From Streptomyces viridochromogenes (lineage in GTDB: Bacteria > Actinomycetota > Actinomycetes > Streptomycetales > Streptomycetaceae), in NCBI RefSeq assembly GCF_001270495.1, contig NZ_LGUR01000198.1:27585-91584 (forward strand): a DNA stretch of 64,000 nucleotides. Reading direction: 5' to 3'. The notes beneath the pieces were generated by a model, which saw only the letters and a program-made list of their open reading frames with translations, was not told where the DNA came from and did no database searches. A program made the translations under genes and the position numbers. Shown in pieces: positions 8,278-16,887 of the stretch. The stretch's first letter is position 1. Every line of letters starts with the position of its first letter.

Positions 8278-9981
8278 TCACTTCGCGTCGGCATAGCACT
8301 CCACCACCGCCGTGGTGAACGGAAACCGCACCGGCGTCTCCCCGAACGTCAGCCGCCCCGCCAGCTCCGCCGCCTCCCGGATCGCCGCCACGACCGTTTC
8401 GGCCTCCTCCTCGGGACAGTGCACGATCACCTCGTCGTGCTGGAAGAAGACCAGCTCCGCCGCCATGCCCGCGCAGGTCCGCCGCAGTGCCGCGAGCAGC
8501 AACAGTGTCCAGTCGGCCGCGCTGCCCTGGACGACGAAGTTGCGGGCGAAGCGGCCCCGGGCGCGAGCGTTGGTCGAGGCGTAGCCCCGCCCCCACTCCT
8601 GCGGCCCGGAGCCTTCGGCCGGATCGTCCTCCGGAACCGGCACCGGAATGCCCGCCTCCTCCGCGGCATCCTCCGTCGCCCCTGCCGCCGGCGGACACGT
8701 CCGCCCCAGCCAGGTCCGCACGAGCCGCCCCTCCTCACCGGCCCGCGCCGCATCGTCGACGTACGCCACCGCCTTGGGGAACCGGCGTCTGAGCGCGGCG
8801 AGGTTCTTGAGCCCGTCCCCGGACGTCTGCCCGTACACGGCGCCCAGCACGGCGATCTTGGCCTGGTCGCGGTCGCCGGAGAAGGCGCGGTCGGAGACGG
8901 ACTGGTAGAGGTCGGTCTCCCGGCCGGCCACCTCCATCAGACCGGGGTCCCGGGAGATCGCCGCCAGCACCCGGGGCTCCATCTGGTCGGCGTCGGCCAC
9001 GACGAGCCGCCAGCCGGGGTCGGCGACCACGGCGCGCCGGATGACCTTCGGGATCTGGAGCCCGCCCCCGCCGTTGGTCACCCACCGACCGGTGACCGTC
9101 CCGCCCGCGAGGAACTCCGGTCTGAACCGCCCGTCCCGCACCCAGTCCTGGAGCCAGGACCAGCCGTGGGCCACCCAGATCCGGTACAGCTTCTTGTACT
9201 CGACCAGTGGCTTCACCGCCGGATGGTCGAGGGACTCGATCTCCCAGCGACGGGTCGATCTGACCTTGATGCCGGCCTGCGCGAAGGCCTTGATCACATC
9301 GGCGGGCAGATCGGGCCGCACCCGGCGCCCGAACGCGGCCGACACCTCGTCCGCCAGCTCGGCCAGCCGCCGCGGCTCCCCGCCCCCGGCATACCGCTCG
9401 CCGAGCAGGTCGTGCAGGACCCGGCGGTGCGCCTCGGCGCTCCACGGCAGTCCGGCCCGGTTCATCTCGGCCGCGACGAGCATCCCCGCGGACTCGGCCG
9501 CGGTCAGCAGCCGCATCCGCTCCGGGTGCGCGGTGGCGTCGTGCCGACGCTGCTGGTCGGCGTACACCTCGACGAGGTCGGCCAGCGGCACATGGACCGC
9601 CTGCGGCTCGAAGAGCGGGGACTGCGAGCCGGGTTCGGCCGAGCGCTGGGGCGGATCGGGCGGGACGGGCCGGCCCCGCAGCCGGGCCAGCGCGGCGGCG
9701 GCCGACCTCGGTTCCCCGTGCCGCCCCTCGTGGCCGAGCAGGAGCGTCTCGGCGTCCTCGATGTCGTAGCACCGCTCCACTCGCACCCCCGTGGCGAGCA
9801 GTCGCGGGTAGACCTCGGCGGTGGACCGCCACACCCACCGCGCGACCTCGGGCCGCCCGCGCACGGCCTCGGCCAGATCCGCCTCCCGGCGCACCGGCCC
9901 CGCGGGCAGCCCGTCCGGACCGAGGGGGGCGATCTCCACGCCACCGTCCTCGGCCGGAGCGAGTGCCCACCGGTCGGTCAT
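8278..9981 (-). CDS. PolA-like bifunctional 3'-5' exonuclease/DNA polymerase
   Basis: A 567-residue family A polymerase, shorter than DNA polymerase I and without a 5'-nuclease domain. The N-terminal part is a divergent exonuclease-like domain. The C-terminal half carries motif A as DADQMEPR, motif B with QAKIAVLGAVYG, and motif C as FFQHDEVIVH. Metal-binding Asp (motif A) and the HDE of motif C are intact, so polymerase activity is expected. Streptomyces are known to carry such a second polA-type gene beside true polA; its role (repair or telomere-end synthesis) is unsettled. ATG 9981 (MTDRWALAP) fits better than the longer frame start at 10041. Confidence 0.88.
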   Translation of the reverse strand: MTDRWALAPAEDGGVEIAPLGPDGLPAGPVRREADLAEAVRGRPEVARWVWRSTAEVYPRLLATGVRVERCYDIEDAETLLLGHEGRHGEPRSAAAALARLRGRPVPPDPPQRSAEPGSQSPLFEPQAVHVPLADLVEVYADQQRRHDATAHPERMRLLTAAESAGMLVAAEMNRAGLPWSAEAHRRVLHDLLGERYAGGGEPRRLAELADEVSAAFGRRVRPDLPADVIKAFAQAGIKVRSTRRWEIESLDHPAVKPLVEYKKLYRIWVAHGWSWLQDWVRDGRFRPEFLAGGTVTGRWVTNGGGGLQIPKVIRRAVVADPGWRLVVADADQMEPRVLAAISRDPGLMEVAGRETDLYQSVSDRAFSGDRDQAKIAVLGAVYGQTSGDGLKNLAALRRRFPKAVAYVDDAARAGEEGRLVRTWLGRTCPPAAGATEDAAEEAGIPVPVPEDDPAEGSGPQEWGRGYASTNARARGRFARNFVVQGSAADWTLLLLAALRRTCAGMAAELVFFQHDEVIVHCPEEEAETVVAAIREAAELAGRLTFGETPVRFPFTTAVVECYADAK

Positions 9982-10052
9982 GCTGCGAGTCTGGCAGGGG
10001 GGTCTGACAACGGCCCCGACGTGCGGCCTTCGCCCTCCCACCGACAGCTACC

Positions 10053-10802
10053 TCAGGCCTTCTCCTCCCCCTCCTTCGTCTCATGGGACTTCAGCAGCGC
10101 GCCGAGCAGCTCCGTCACGTAGCCCTCGACAGCCGCCTTCTCGATGCCGAGCCCGCTGAGGACGCCCTGGCCGTTCTCGTGCTCCAGCAGGGCCAGCAGG
10201 ATGTGCTCGGTGCCGATGTAGTTGTGGCCGAGGCGCAGGGCCTCGCGGAAGGTGAGTTCGAGGGCCTTCTTGGCGTTGCTGTCGAAGGGGATGAGTGCGG
10301 GTACGTCCTCGGCGCGCGGCGGCAGGGCGGCGGTCGCGGCCTCGCGCACGGCGTCCAGGGTGACGCCCTGCGCGGTGATGGCCTTCGCCCCGATGCTGTC
10401 CGCATCGGCGAGCAGGCCGAGGAGCAGGTGCTCGGTGCTGATCTGGTCGTTGCCCGCGGTCTTGGCCTCGTTCTGGGAGACGACCACCACGTTCCTGGCC
10501 CGTTGCGTGTAGCGGCTGAAGCCCTGGCTGGGGTCGAGGTCCGACTCGGACTTCGGCACGAACCGCTTCTGCGCGGCCTGCCGGGTGACCCCCATGCTCT
10601 TGCCGATGTCCGTCCAGGACGCGCCCGAACGCCGGGCCTGGTCCACGAAGTGACCGATCAGGTGATCGGCCACGTCGCCGAGGTGATCCGCGGCGATCAC
10701 CGCGTCCTGGAGCTGGTCGAGCGCGTCGGTGTGGACCTTCTTGATGGCTTCGATGAGGTCGTCGAGACGTACGGATGACGTGGTGGTCGGGTTCGTCGAC
10801 AT
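10053..10802 (-). CDS. orphan Clp N-domain protein with helix-turn-helix (no AAA modules)
   Basis: A 249-residue protein. About residues 15-85 include a helix-turn-helix (SWTDIGKSMGVTRQAAQKRF). A double Clp N-domain follows, with the two repeats marked by GNDQISTEHLLLGLL and HNYIGTEHILLALLE. Clp N-domains bind adaptors or substrates in ClpC/ClpA, but no Walker motifs follow here, so it cannot be an unfoldase itself. Fusion to a DNA-binding fold suggests a regulator or adaptor. It appears to be read from a leaderless promoter whose -10 ends 6 nt before ATG 10802, set among TGTCAAC/GTTGACA half-sites (see the regulatory entry). Confidence 0.8.
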   Translation of the reverse strand: MSTNPTTTSSVRLDDLIEAIKKVHTDALDQLQDAVIAADHLGDVADHLIGHFVDQARRSGASWTDIGKSMGVTRQAAQKRFVPKSESDLDPSQGFSRYTQRARNVVVVSQNEAKTAGNDQISTEHLLLGLLADADSIGAKAITAQGVTLDAVREAATAALPPRAEDVPALIPFDSNAKKALELTFREALRLGHNYIGTEHILLALLEHENGQGVLSGLGIEKAAVEGYVTELLGALLKSHETKEGEEKA

Positions 10803-10861
10803 GTGACAACCGTAGGTTGACAGTGCGGGGGGTGTCAACCGGCAGTTGACATCGACTGTCA
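10802..10861 (-). promoter_or_regulatory. leaderless promoter with TGTCAAC/GTTGACA half-site array
   Basis: On the minus strand, TTGACA (10838-10833) and TACGGT (10814-10809) are separated by 18 bp, and the A of the ATG lies 7 nt after the -10. Heptamers TGTCAAC or GTTGACA occur at 10845-10851, 10833-10839 and 10816-10822. Looser copies sit at 10854-10861 and 10803-10810. They flank or overlap the -35, as expected of an operator, possibly for the encoded HTH protein itself. Confidence 0.65.
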
Positions 10862-11341
10862 GAGTCCCTTGGCGAAGCAGCGACTGTCGGAATAACCCCG
10901 GTAGGGACCGAAGTTGGCCGTCGGCGCATACCCGCAGGCGACATACAGCCGCATGGCCTCGTGCAGCGGCGTCCCCGTCTCCAGCACCATGCGGACCCGT
11001 CCGGCGGCCCGCGCGCTGTCCTCCAGCGCCCGCAGAACGCCGCGGGCCAGCCCCCGCCCCCGCGCCTCGGGCACCACGAACATCCGCTTGAGTTCGGCGT
11101 CCCCGTCCGCGTACCCCTCGTCGCCGGCCTCCTGGGCCCGCCAGCCGCCGCAGGCCACGGGCTTGTCCGCGACGTACGCGATCAGGAACAGCCCGTCCGG
11201 CGGGTCGAAATGGGTCGGATGCAGCGGGGTCATGTCGTCGTAGCCGTAGCGCCGCATGTACTCGGCCTGCGCGAGATCCGAGAGCTTCACGGCGTCGGGA
11301 TGATCGAAACGTACGGGGCGCATCTCGTCCGGGAACTCCAT
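10859..11341 (-). CDS. GNAT family N-acetyltransferase
   Basis: A 160-residue GNAT enzyme transferring an acetyl group from acetyl-CoA to an unknown amine. Motif A is present as LKRMFVVPEARGRGLARG (acetyl-CoA pyrophosphate loop RGRGLA), with the later ALYV-like region YVACGYAP and a Tyr-rich C-terminus. Length and order are typical. I chose ATG 11341 (MEFPDEMRPV); the open frame extends upstream but without support. It is divergent from the DUF2786 gene by 55 bp and ends just upstream of the half-site array of the Clp N-domain gene. Confidence 0.82.
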   Translation of the reverse strand: MEFPDEMRPVRFDHPDAVKLSDLAQAEYMRRYGYDDMTPLHPTHFDPPDGLFLIAYVADKPVACGGWRAQEAGDEGYADGDAELKRMFVVPEARGRGLARGVLRALEDSARAAGRVRMVLETGTPLHEAMRLYVACGYAPTANFGPYRGYSDSRCFAKGL

Positions 11342-11396
11342 GAGAGCGGAAGCTAGGGGTGCCCCCGGTGTTCCACAAGGCATTTACGATCCCCTG

Positions 11397-12512
11397 GTGA
11401 GCACGCCCAGCACTGTCGACCGCGCCTTCGAGTCCGCCCTCTACGACACCGGCCACGCCACGCTCGACACCGGCGCCTCCCTCCTCGCCGCCGCCCCCGA
11501 GGCGGACGCGGAACTCGCCCGGCGCGGCCGGGAGTTCGTCGCGGCGGCCTGGCGGCGCGGCTGGCAGCCCGCCGACGTCGTGCGGCTGGTGCGGCGCGAG
11601 CTGGACGACGTACACGTACGACTGCTCGCGGCGCTGATCCGCGCGCAGCGGCCGGACGACCGCCCCCGCGGCCCCCGCTGGACCGCACAGCTCGACGATC
11701 TGCCCGCCCAGGCCCCGCCCCGCACCGACCGCTTCTCGCACGCGACCGCCGTCCTGGAGCTGTACCGCCTCCTGCTGCGGCTGCCCGCGCTGGAGCCCCT
11801 GGACGAGCCGGCCAGGTCCGCCTCCGGGCGGCCCAGGCCCGAGTCCCGCATGCTCACCCGCATCCGCGCGTTGCTGGCGAAGGCGGAGGCGACCGGATTC
11901 CCGGAGGAGGCGGAGGCGCTCAGCGGCAAGGCGCAGGAGCTGATGGCCCGGCACAGCATCGACGAGGCACTGCTCGCGACCCGCGCGCACGCCGCCAAGG
12001 ACGCGCCCGGCGCCTGCCGTATCGGCGTCGAACCACCCTACGAACAGGCGAAGGCGGTCCTGCTGGACGCGGTGGCGACGGCCAACCACTGCCGTGCCGT
12101 GTGGAACGAACCCTTCGGCTTCTCCACGGTCGTCGGCTTCGAGGCCGACCTGGAGGTGGTCGAGCTGCTCCACACCTCGCTCCTCGTGCAGGCCCAGACC
12201 GCGATGACCAAGGCGGAGGCGGCCCAGCGGGCGGGCGGCCGCAAGCGTACGAAGACCTTCCGGCAGTCCTTCCTGGCGGCCTACGCCCACCGCGTCGGCA
12301 CCCGCCTGGCCGAGGCGGCGCAGACCCAGGTCACCCAGGACCTGCTCCCGGTCCTCGCCTCCCGCGAGGTGGCCGTCACCGACCGCCTGGACCGCATGTT
12401 CCCGGAGACCACCACGACCCGCCTGCGCGGCGTCAGCGACGAGGCGGGCTGGGTGGAGGGATCGGAGGCGGCCGACAGGGCGCAGGTGGCCCCCCGCCGC
12501 CCTCTCGACTGA
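11397..12512 (+). CDS. DUF2786 domain protein
   Basis: A 371-residue soluble protein. The central segment MLTRIRALLAKAEATGFPEEAEALSGKAQELMARHSID is split here as MLTRIRALLAKAEATG and AQELMARHSIDEALL; this is the DUF2786 signature, found in phage- and mobilome-associated as well as chromosomal proteins of unknown function. An Ala/Arg-rich N-terminal third precedes it. The start is GTG 11397: a TACGAT hexamer at 11385-11390 lies 6 nt upstream, which suggests a leaderless transcript; earlier in-frame codons are unlikely. It is divergent from the GNAT gene. Confidence 0.72.
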   Translation: MSTPSTVDRAFESALYDTGHATLDTGASLLAAAPEADAELARRGREFVAAAWRRGWQPADVVRLVRRELDDVHVRLLAALIRAQRPDDRPRGPRWTAQLDDLPAQAPPRTDRFSHATAVLELYRLLLRLPALEPLDEPARSASGRPRPESRMLTRIRALLAKAEATGFPEEAEALSGKAQELMARHSIDEALLATRAHAAKDAPGACRIGVEPPYEQAKAVLLDAVATANHCRAVWNEPFGFSTVVGFEADLEVVELLHTSLLVQAQTAMTKAEAAQRAGGRKRTKTFRQSFLAAYAHRVGTRLAEAAQTQVTQDLLPVLASREVAVTDRLDRMFPETTTTRLRGVSDEAGWVEGSEAADRAQVAPRRPLD

Positions 12513-12545
12513 ACCGCTGAAACCGCTGAACGCTGAGGAACCGGG

Positions 12546-13058
12546 TCAGTCGCCGGACTGCTGGAACCCGCTCACCGAGGCGTCCGGCGTCTGCCCGTCG
12601 CTCTTCAGCGCGACATCGCCGTACGACCACTTGAAGTCGCGTGTCTTGGTGGCGCCGGGCAGATGGATCTTCACCTGCTTCACGGGGAGGCTCTTGGTGC
12701 CGCCCCCCTCTCCCCGGACATAGGTGAGGATGAAGGAAGTGGAGGCATCCTTCGCGAAGGTCGTCTTCCGCACCCCGGCCTCGTCGGCCCTGACGGTGGT
12801 CACGGTGTCGCCCGAGTCGAACTCGATGGCGGGCAGCCCCTCCAGCGTGCACTCGGCACCGCCGCGGTTGGTGACCGTGACGGGCACGTTGCCGGTGTCC
12901 CCGGCGGCGGGGGCGGCGTTGGCGGGCCCGAACTTCACGGAGACCTCGTCGGCGCAGGAGGAACCGGTCTTGCTGTCCTGGCCCTTGTCCCCGTCGTCGC
13001 AGGCGGTCAGGAGGAGGGCCGCAGCGAGGGCGGCGACGGTGAGGGAGGTGGCGCGCAT
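12546..13058 (-). CDS. DUF4232-type lipoprotein
   Basis: A 170-residue exported lipoprotein: signal peptide with lipobox LLLTAC near residues 16-21, then an acidic linker (DDGDKGQDSK) and one domain. The domain has paired cysteines (SSCADEVSVKFG and GAECTLEGLPAIEF), as in the actinobacterial DUF4232 beta-sandwich family. The domain is extracytoplasmic and its function is unknown. ATG 13058 gives a clean signal peptide; the upstream extension to 13130 does not. A second lipoprotein gene lies 75 bp upstream on the same strand, possibly co-transcribed. Confidence 0.8.
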   Translation of the reverse strand: MRATSLTVAALAAALLLTACDDGDKGQDSKTGSSCADEVSVKFGPANAAPAAGDTGNVPVTVTNRGGAECTLEGLPAIEFDSGDTVTTVRADEAGVRKTTFAKDASTSFILTYVRGEGGGTKSLPVKQVKIHLPGATKTRDFKWSYGDVALKSDGQTPDASVSGFQQSGD

Positions 13059-13133
13059 GGGTCCTCTGGGGGTGACGTCGGTGATCGCTCCGCGATCACC
13101 GCACGGATGGGGCGGACAGTCACCGATCAAACA

Positions 13134-13625
13134 TCACGAACCCAGACCGGCCGTCGGCAGCCCCGTGGGAAGCTTCCCGCCCTCCGCCTTGGTGTAGTTC
13201 TCCGCGCCGAGGCCGCCCTCCCAGGTGACCTTCAGCCGCGCCTTGTCGACGGAGTCGACCATCCCGACGGCCCGGTCCTTGCTGCCGTCGGGGCACTTGA
13301 GGCGGATCATCCGCATCCCGTCCCGCTCACCGGCGGTCCCGCTGCACACGGTCCCGCCGGTCGCGAAGAGCCCGGCCTTCGTGCCGGTGACGACCAGCAC
13401 GACCGCCTTGCCGTCGGTCGTGGCCAGCCAGCTGCCCTCCAGGCCACCGGAGGCCGACCCCGCCCCTCCCGTACCGCCGCCCGTGTCGGCACTGGCGGTC
13501 GCGGAGGAGCCGTCCGTGGAGTCGGAGCCCTTGTCGGAGCCGCCGTCACCGCTGCACGCGGTCAGGGCGAGCGCGCCGGCCAGGGAGGCGGCCACGGCCG
13601 CGGCCCGCATCCGCCGGCCCGACAT
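13134..13625 (-). CDS. small lipoprotein of unknown function
   Basis: A 163-residue lipoprotein with an Arg-containing n-region, lipobox LALTAC, and a low-complexity Ser/Gly/Asp/Thr linker. The C-terminal domain of about 95 residues contains GSWLATTDGKAVVLVVTG and two cysteines (GTVCSG, RLKCPDG) that may pair. I recognise no family. ATG 13625 (MSGRRMRAA) is preferred; ATG 13610 is an alternative. It lies upstream of the DUF4232 lipoprotein on the same strand. Confidence 0.72.
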   Translation of the reverse strand: MSGRRMRAAAVAASLAGALALTACSGDGGSDKGSDSTDGSSATASADTGGGTGGAGSASGGLEGSWLATTDGKAVVLVVTGTKAGLFATGGTVCSGTAGERDGMRMIRLKCPDGSKDRAVGMVDSVDKARLKVTWEGGLGAENYTKAEGGKLPTGLPTAGLGS

Positions 13626-13750
13626 CGTGCGCGTACGGGAGAAAGTCGCCGAGGTCACTGGAAGCTCCCAAGCTGTAGCGGTCGGCATACGGCCGAGTCA
13701 GCCACGTGGCCGAAACGACCGCAGCAAGTTACCAGGGAGTCCGATCCACA

Positions 13751-13800
13751 GCCCCAGAACCCACCGGACCGCCCCAGAACCCGCCGGACCGCCCCAGCCA
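13751..13800. repeat. 20-bp tandem repeat, about 2.4 copies
   Basis: GCCCCAGAACCCRCCGGACC occurs at 13751-13770 and 13771-13790 with one mismatch, followed by a partial copy. The downstream 70 bp continue as irregular CCAGACCAGCC/CCACC units up to the rpsN2 stop. It lies in the gap between the lipoprotein and ribosomal-protein genes. Confidence 0.7.
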
Positions 13801-13887
13801 GACCAGCCAGCCCGCCAGACCAGCCCGGCCACCCACGTACCAGGGCGACCACCCACCTAACAGGGCGGCCACCCCCTGCCAGGACCC

Positions 13888-14193
13888 CTACCAGGACGAC
13901 TTGCGCACCCCAGGCAGATACCCGGCGTGTGCCTGCTCCCGCAGCGACACCCGGGACAGCCCGAAGGTCCGGAAGTAGCCGCGCGGCCGCCCGTCCACCT
14001 GGTCGCGGTTGCGCACGCGCGTGGCGCTCGCGTCCCGCGGTTGCCGACTCAGCTCCCGCTGCGCGGCCAGCCGTTCGGCATCGGTGGACGAGGGCCGGCG
14101 GATGATCTCCTTCAGCTCGGCCCGCCGCGCGGCGTACCGCGCGACGATCTCCTGCCGCCGCTCGTTCTTCGCGATCTTGCTCTTCTTGGCCAT
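13888..14193 (-). CDS. rpsN: 30S ribosomal protein S14, cysteine-free paralogue
   Basis: A 101-residue S14 of the long zinc-free type. The conserved C-terminal half [23 protein letters not shown] is present in part as [13 protein letters not shown], ending in RKSSW, with no cysteine anywhere, so it needs no zinc. It replaces the zinc-ribbon S14 when zinc is scarce. The ATG overlaps the upstream rpmB stop by one base (ATGA), so the two are translationally coupled in one Zur-controlled unit. Confidence 0.95.
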   Translation of the reverse strand: MAKKSKIAKNERRQEIVARYAARRAELKEIIRRPSSTDAERLAAQRELSRQPRDASATRVRNRDQVDGRPRGYFRTFGLSRVSLREQAHAGYLPGVRKSSW

Positions 14194-14429
14194 CAGACCT
14201 TCACCCCTCGGGCGCGGATACGGGCGACGGCGGCCTCGACACCGATCGCGTCAACGGTCTTGATCCCCTTGGTGCTCAGCCGCAGCCGCACATACCGGCC
14301 CTCACTGGGCAGCCAGTAGCGCTTGCTCTGGATGTTCGGGTCGAAGCGGCGGGAGGTCCGCCGATGTGAGTGGGAAATGGAGTTGCCGAACCCGGGCTGG
14401 GCGCCGGTCAGCATGCAGTGGGCGGACAC
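14193..14429 (-). CDS. rpmB: 50S ribosomal protein L28, zinc-independent paralogue
   Basis: A 78-residue L28 with [32 protein letters not shown] and [10 protein letters not shown]. Only one cysteine remains (residue 5), so the CxxC pairs of the zinc-binding form are absent. The start is GTG at 14429, matching the family N-terminus MSAHC. It is the first gene leftwards from the Zur box and is coupled to rpsN. Confidence 0.95.
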   Translation of the reverse strand: MSAHCMLTGAQPGFGNSISHSHRRTSRRFDPNIQSKRYWLPSEGRYVRLRLSTKGIKTVDAIGVEAAVARIRARGVKV

Positions 14430-14463
14430 AGGTGACGAACCTCTCCTCGCTTGCTCCTGTTAA

Positions 14464-14478
14464 TGGAATTCATTTTCA
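14464..14478. promoter_or_regulatory. Zur box
   Basis: TGGAATTCATTTTCA matches the actinobacterial Zur consensus TGAAAATGATTTTCA at 12 of 15 positions. It lies between the divergent rpmB/rpsN and rpmG/rpmE units, whose products are all zinc-free ribosomal proteins. This placement is the known arrangement of the Zur regulon in Streptomyces. Confidence 0.88.
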
Positions 14479-14491
14479 GTAAGATAGCAGC

Positions 14492-14656
14492 ATGGCACGC
14501 AACGAACTCCGCCCGGTCATCAAGCTCCGGTCCACAGCCGGCACCGGTTTCACCTACGTGACCCGCAAGAACCGCCGCAACGACCCGGACCGTATGACCC
14601 TGCGCAAGTACGACCCGATCGCCGGCCGCCACGTCGACTTCCGAGAGGAGCGCTGA
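14492..14656 (+). CDS. rpmG: 50S ribosomal protein L33, cysteine-free paralogue
   Basis: A 54-residue L33: [19 protein letters not shown], then [15 protein letters not shown] and [18 protein letters not shown]. No cysteine is present, in contrast to the CxxC zinc forms. It starts 14 bp after the Zur box and is the first gene of the rightward unit rpmG-rpmE-CobW-like-rpsR. The stop lies 8 bp before rpmE. Confidence 0.95.
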   Translation: MARNELRPVIKLRSTAGTGFTYVTRKNRRNDPDRMTLRKYDPIAGRHVDFREER

Positions 14657-14664
14657 ACCACCCC

Positions 14665-14922
14665 ATGCGCAACGGAATCCACCCGCCCTACGGCCCCGTC
14701 GTCTTCCGCGACCGGGCAGCGAACCACGCGTTCCTCACCCGCTCGACCCTCGCCGCCGTACCCACGGACAAGACGATCGAGTGGGAGGACGGCAACACCT
14801 ACCCGGTCGTCGACGTCGAGATCTCGAACGTGAGCCACCCCTTCTACACCGGCACGGCCCGCGTCCTGGACACCGCCGGCCGCGTCGAGCGCTTCGAGCG
14901 CCGCTACGGGAAGCAGGCCTGA
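14665..14922 (+). CDS. rpmE2: 50S ribosomal protein L31 type B (cysteine-free)
   Basis: An 85-residue L31 type B with [30 protein letters not shown] and [10 protein letters not shown]. It lacks the four cysteines of type A L31. It displaces the zinc-containing form during zinc starvation, releasing zinc. It is the second gene of the Zur-controlled unit, followed after 5 bp by the CobW-like GTPase. Confidence 0.95.
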   Translation: MRNGIHPPYGPVVFRDRAANHAFLTRSTLAAVPTDKTIEWEDGNTYPVVDVEISNVSHPFYTGTARVLDTAGRVERFERRYGKQA

Positions 14923-14927
14923 GCGAG

Positions 14928-16106
14928 GTGCCCGAACTCTCTGTCGTGATCGTCGCCGGCCTCCACGCCGACGCCCGCAAGGCGACAGTCGCCCAGCTGC
15001 TCGCCGACGTCCCCGACAGCGTCGTACTCCACCACGACCTGGCGACGGCCACCGCCGGCACCGTCGTCCGGACGATCCGCGACGCCACCGGAATCGTGAC
15101 CGCCGCCGAGACGCCCCTCGTCAACGACTGCGCCTGCTGCGCCCTGCGCGAGGACCTGGTGCCGGAGCTGCTCCGGATCCGGGACACCGGCGGCACCCGT
15201 ATGGCGATCGTCGAACTGTGGGAATCGGTCGAGCCGAAGGCCATGGCCGAGGTGGTCACGGCCGGCGGGCTCACGGTGACCGGCGTGATCACCGCGGTCG
15301 ACCCCGCGCTGGTCCTGCCCTACCTGGGCAATGGCGACGACCTGTCCGAGCGGGGCCTGGCGGCCGCGGCGACCGACCAGCGCACGGTCGCCGACACCTT
15401 CGCCCGCCAACTCGAATACGCCCCCGTCCTCGCCGTGACCGACTCCCCGGAGGCCGACGAGGAGGACCGCGAACTGCTCGCCCAACTCCACCCGACGGCC
15501 CGCCAGGTCACCATCTCCGCTCCGCCCACGGACGCCCTGACGGTGCCGCCCCCGCGCCGACGCCCCACTTCCGCCCTCGCCCAGGCGGCCCTGGCCGGCT
15601 TCGACGTCGAGTCGGCCGACGCCGCCCAGCACCCGGCCTGCGCCCTGCTCCCCGCGGAGGCCGACGCGCACGGCGTCTCCACCCTTGTCTGGCACCGCCG
15701 CCGGCCCTTCCACCCGGAGCGGCTGTACGCGGCACTGGAGGACCTGACCTGCGCGGCGGCCCGCAGCCGGGGCCGCTTCTGGCTGGCCGACAAACCGGAC
15801 GTCCTCCTCCACTGGGACGCCGCGGGCGGCGCCCTGTGCCTGGAGAGCGCGGGCCCTTGGCTCGCCTCACTCCCCGACGCGGCCTGGGACATGGTCCCGC
15901 CGGTGCGCCGGGCCGCCGCGGCGCTGGACTGGCACCCCGAGCACGGCGACTGCTGCCAGCACCTGGTCTTCACGTCCCCCGCCCTCGACCGCGACGGCCT
16001 GGAGCAACTCCTCGAATCCTGCCTCCTGACCGACGCCGAGTACGCCGCCGGCCGCGCCGCCTGGAAACAACTCCCGCCCGCCTTCGACACGCTCCTGGAG
16101 GTCTGA
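14928..16106 (+). CDS. CobW/COG0523 family GTP-binding protein (putative zinc metallochaperone)
   Basis: A 392-residue COG0523-type protein. The hallmark CxCC metal-binding motif is present ([11 protein letters not shown], about residues 66-76), as are the ELWESVEPK region and the C-terminal CobW domain ([17 protein letters not shown]). The family delivers zinc to apo-proteins under starvation. The P-loop is degraded: [10 protein letters not shown] replaces GxxGxGKTT, keeping the Lys but losing the Gly pattern, so GTP hydrolysis is doubtful. The GTG at 14928 is 5 bp after rpmE2; the frame continues upstream only as an overlap. It sits between rpmE2 and rpsR2 in the Zur unit. Confidence 0.85.
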   Translation: MPELSVVIVAGLHADARKATVAQLLADVPDSVVLHHDLATATAGTVVRTIRDATGIVTAAETPLVNDCACCALREDLVPELLRIRDTGGTRMAIVELWESVEPKAMAEVVTAGGLTVTGVITAVDPALVLPYLGNGDDLSERGLAAAATDQRTVADTFARQLEYAPVLAVTDSPEADEEDRELLAQLHPTARQVTISAPPTDALTVPPPRRRPTSALAQAALAGFDVESADAAQHPACALLPAEADAHGVSTLVWHRRRPFHPERLYAALEDLTCAAARSRGRFWLADKPDVLLHWDAAGGALCLESAGPWLASLPDAAWDMVPPVRRAAAALDWHPEHGDCCQHLVFTSPALDRDGLEQLLESCLLTDAEYAAGRAAWKQLPPAFDTLLEV

Positions 16107-16111
16107 CCCCC

Positions 16112-16345
16112 ATGCCCCGCAAGCCGGACCGCAAGCCCACCAAGCCCCGCCCCAACCCCCTGGACCACGCAGGCATCACCTACATCGACTACAAGGACAC
16201 CGACCTCCTGCGGAAGTTCATCTCCGACCGAGGCAAGATCCGCAGCCGCCGAGTCACCCGAGTGACGGTCCAGCAGCAACGCCGACTCGCAAAGGCCATC
16301 AAGAACGCCAGGGAAATGGCCCTCCTCCCGTACGCCACCCGCTGA
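16112..16345 (+). CDS. rpsR2: 30S ribosomal protein S18, cysteine-free paralogue
   Basis: A 77-residue S18: [38 protein letters not shown] and [14 protein letters not shown] are the family signature. No cysteine is present. It is the last gene of the zinc-starvation unit, 5 bp after the CobW-like gene. Confidence 0.95.
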   Translation: MPRKPDRKPTKPRPNPLDHAGITYIDYKDTDLLRKFISDRGKIRSRRVTRVTVQQQRRLAKAIKNAREMALLPYATR

Positions 16346-16557
16346 CTCCGCCAGCGACCGGCACGGCAAGCGACCGCAGGCCCTTGGACGGCGTCCCCCC
16401 CCACGGGCCCGCAGCCGCGTACGGCGGCGAGGGGACGCGTCGGGGGGTGTCCGCCCGCAGAGTCCGGTGTCAAGAAACGGCACCTCCAGCGCAAGGCCCA
16501 CCACCGGACCGAGGACGGACACCCCCCCGGCGCGGCCCCGACCCACCCCCACCCGCA

Positions 16558-16603
16558 GGCGCTACGCGCACCCCCACCCACCCCGCACAGGCGCCGCAGG
16601 CAT
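16558..16603. repeat. dispersed intergenic repeat, copy 1
   Basis: Starts GGCGCTACGCGCACCCCCAC, continues CCACCC, and ends GCCGCAGGCAT. A second copy at 63255-63301 matches closely over its length. Both copies follow the end of a rightward operon. Confidence 0.7.
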
Positions 16604-16768
16604 GGCCGGTAGTCCCGACTGCCCGCAGTTTGGAACACATGGGCCCCGGAACGCGTCTGTTCCAGTGCACGAGGGTCCGATCCCGCATGTGATGCGATCC
16701 CCGGGGCAGGCGCTGGAACGCACACAGGCCCCCATACGTCACAGGAGTAACCGCAGGAACACCCCGCG

Positions 16769-16800
16769 TGCACGTGCATCTGCTCATGCAGCTGCACGTG
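16769..16800 (+). promoter_or_regulatory. box shared with the ATP-binding gene, copy upstream of DUF397
   Basis: TGCACGTGCATCTGC (16769-16783) is identical, in the same orientation relative to the gene, to the sequence upstream of the ATP-binding gene (17852-17866 reversed). It includes the palindrome TGCACGTGCA. A second palindrome TGCAGCTGCA and another CACGTG follow directly. It lies about 90 bp before the GTG of the DUF397 gene and is the likely operator for the Scr1-type regulator at 18064. Confidence 0.6.
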
Positions 16801-16887
16801 AACAGAGCTATGATCCGGAAGCGATTGCTACCGCATCACCTCATGCCTTATTTGGCCCTGAGCCACCGCACCACCGGGGAGCGACCT

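Larger units (their letters stand above)
16346..16887. other. 542-bp intergenic region with dispersed repeat and regulatory boxes
   Basis: No supported gene. It contains copy 1 of a dispersed repeat (16558-16603), an inverted pair TGGAACA/TGTTCCA at 16631-16637 and 16658-16664, and the CACGTGCATCTGC box with a TGCAGCTGCA palindrome (16769-16800) in front of the DUF397 gene. Open frames crossing it lack codon-position bias. Confidence 0.6.

Noticed and set aside
10803..12290. Upstream extension of the Clp N-domain frame to 745 residues
   Set aside because: It would overlap the GNAT and DUF2786 genes. Homology and the promoter both place the start at 10802.
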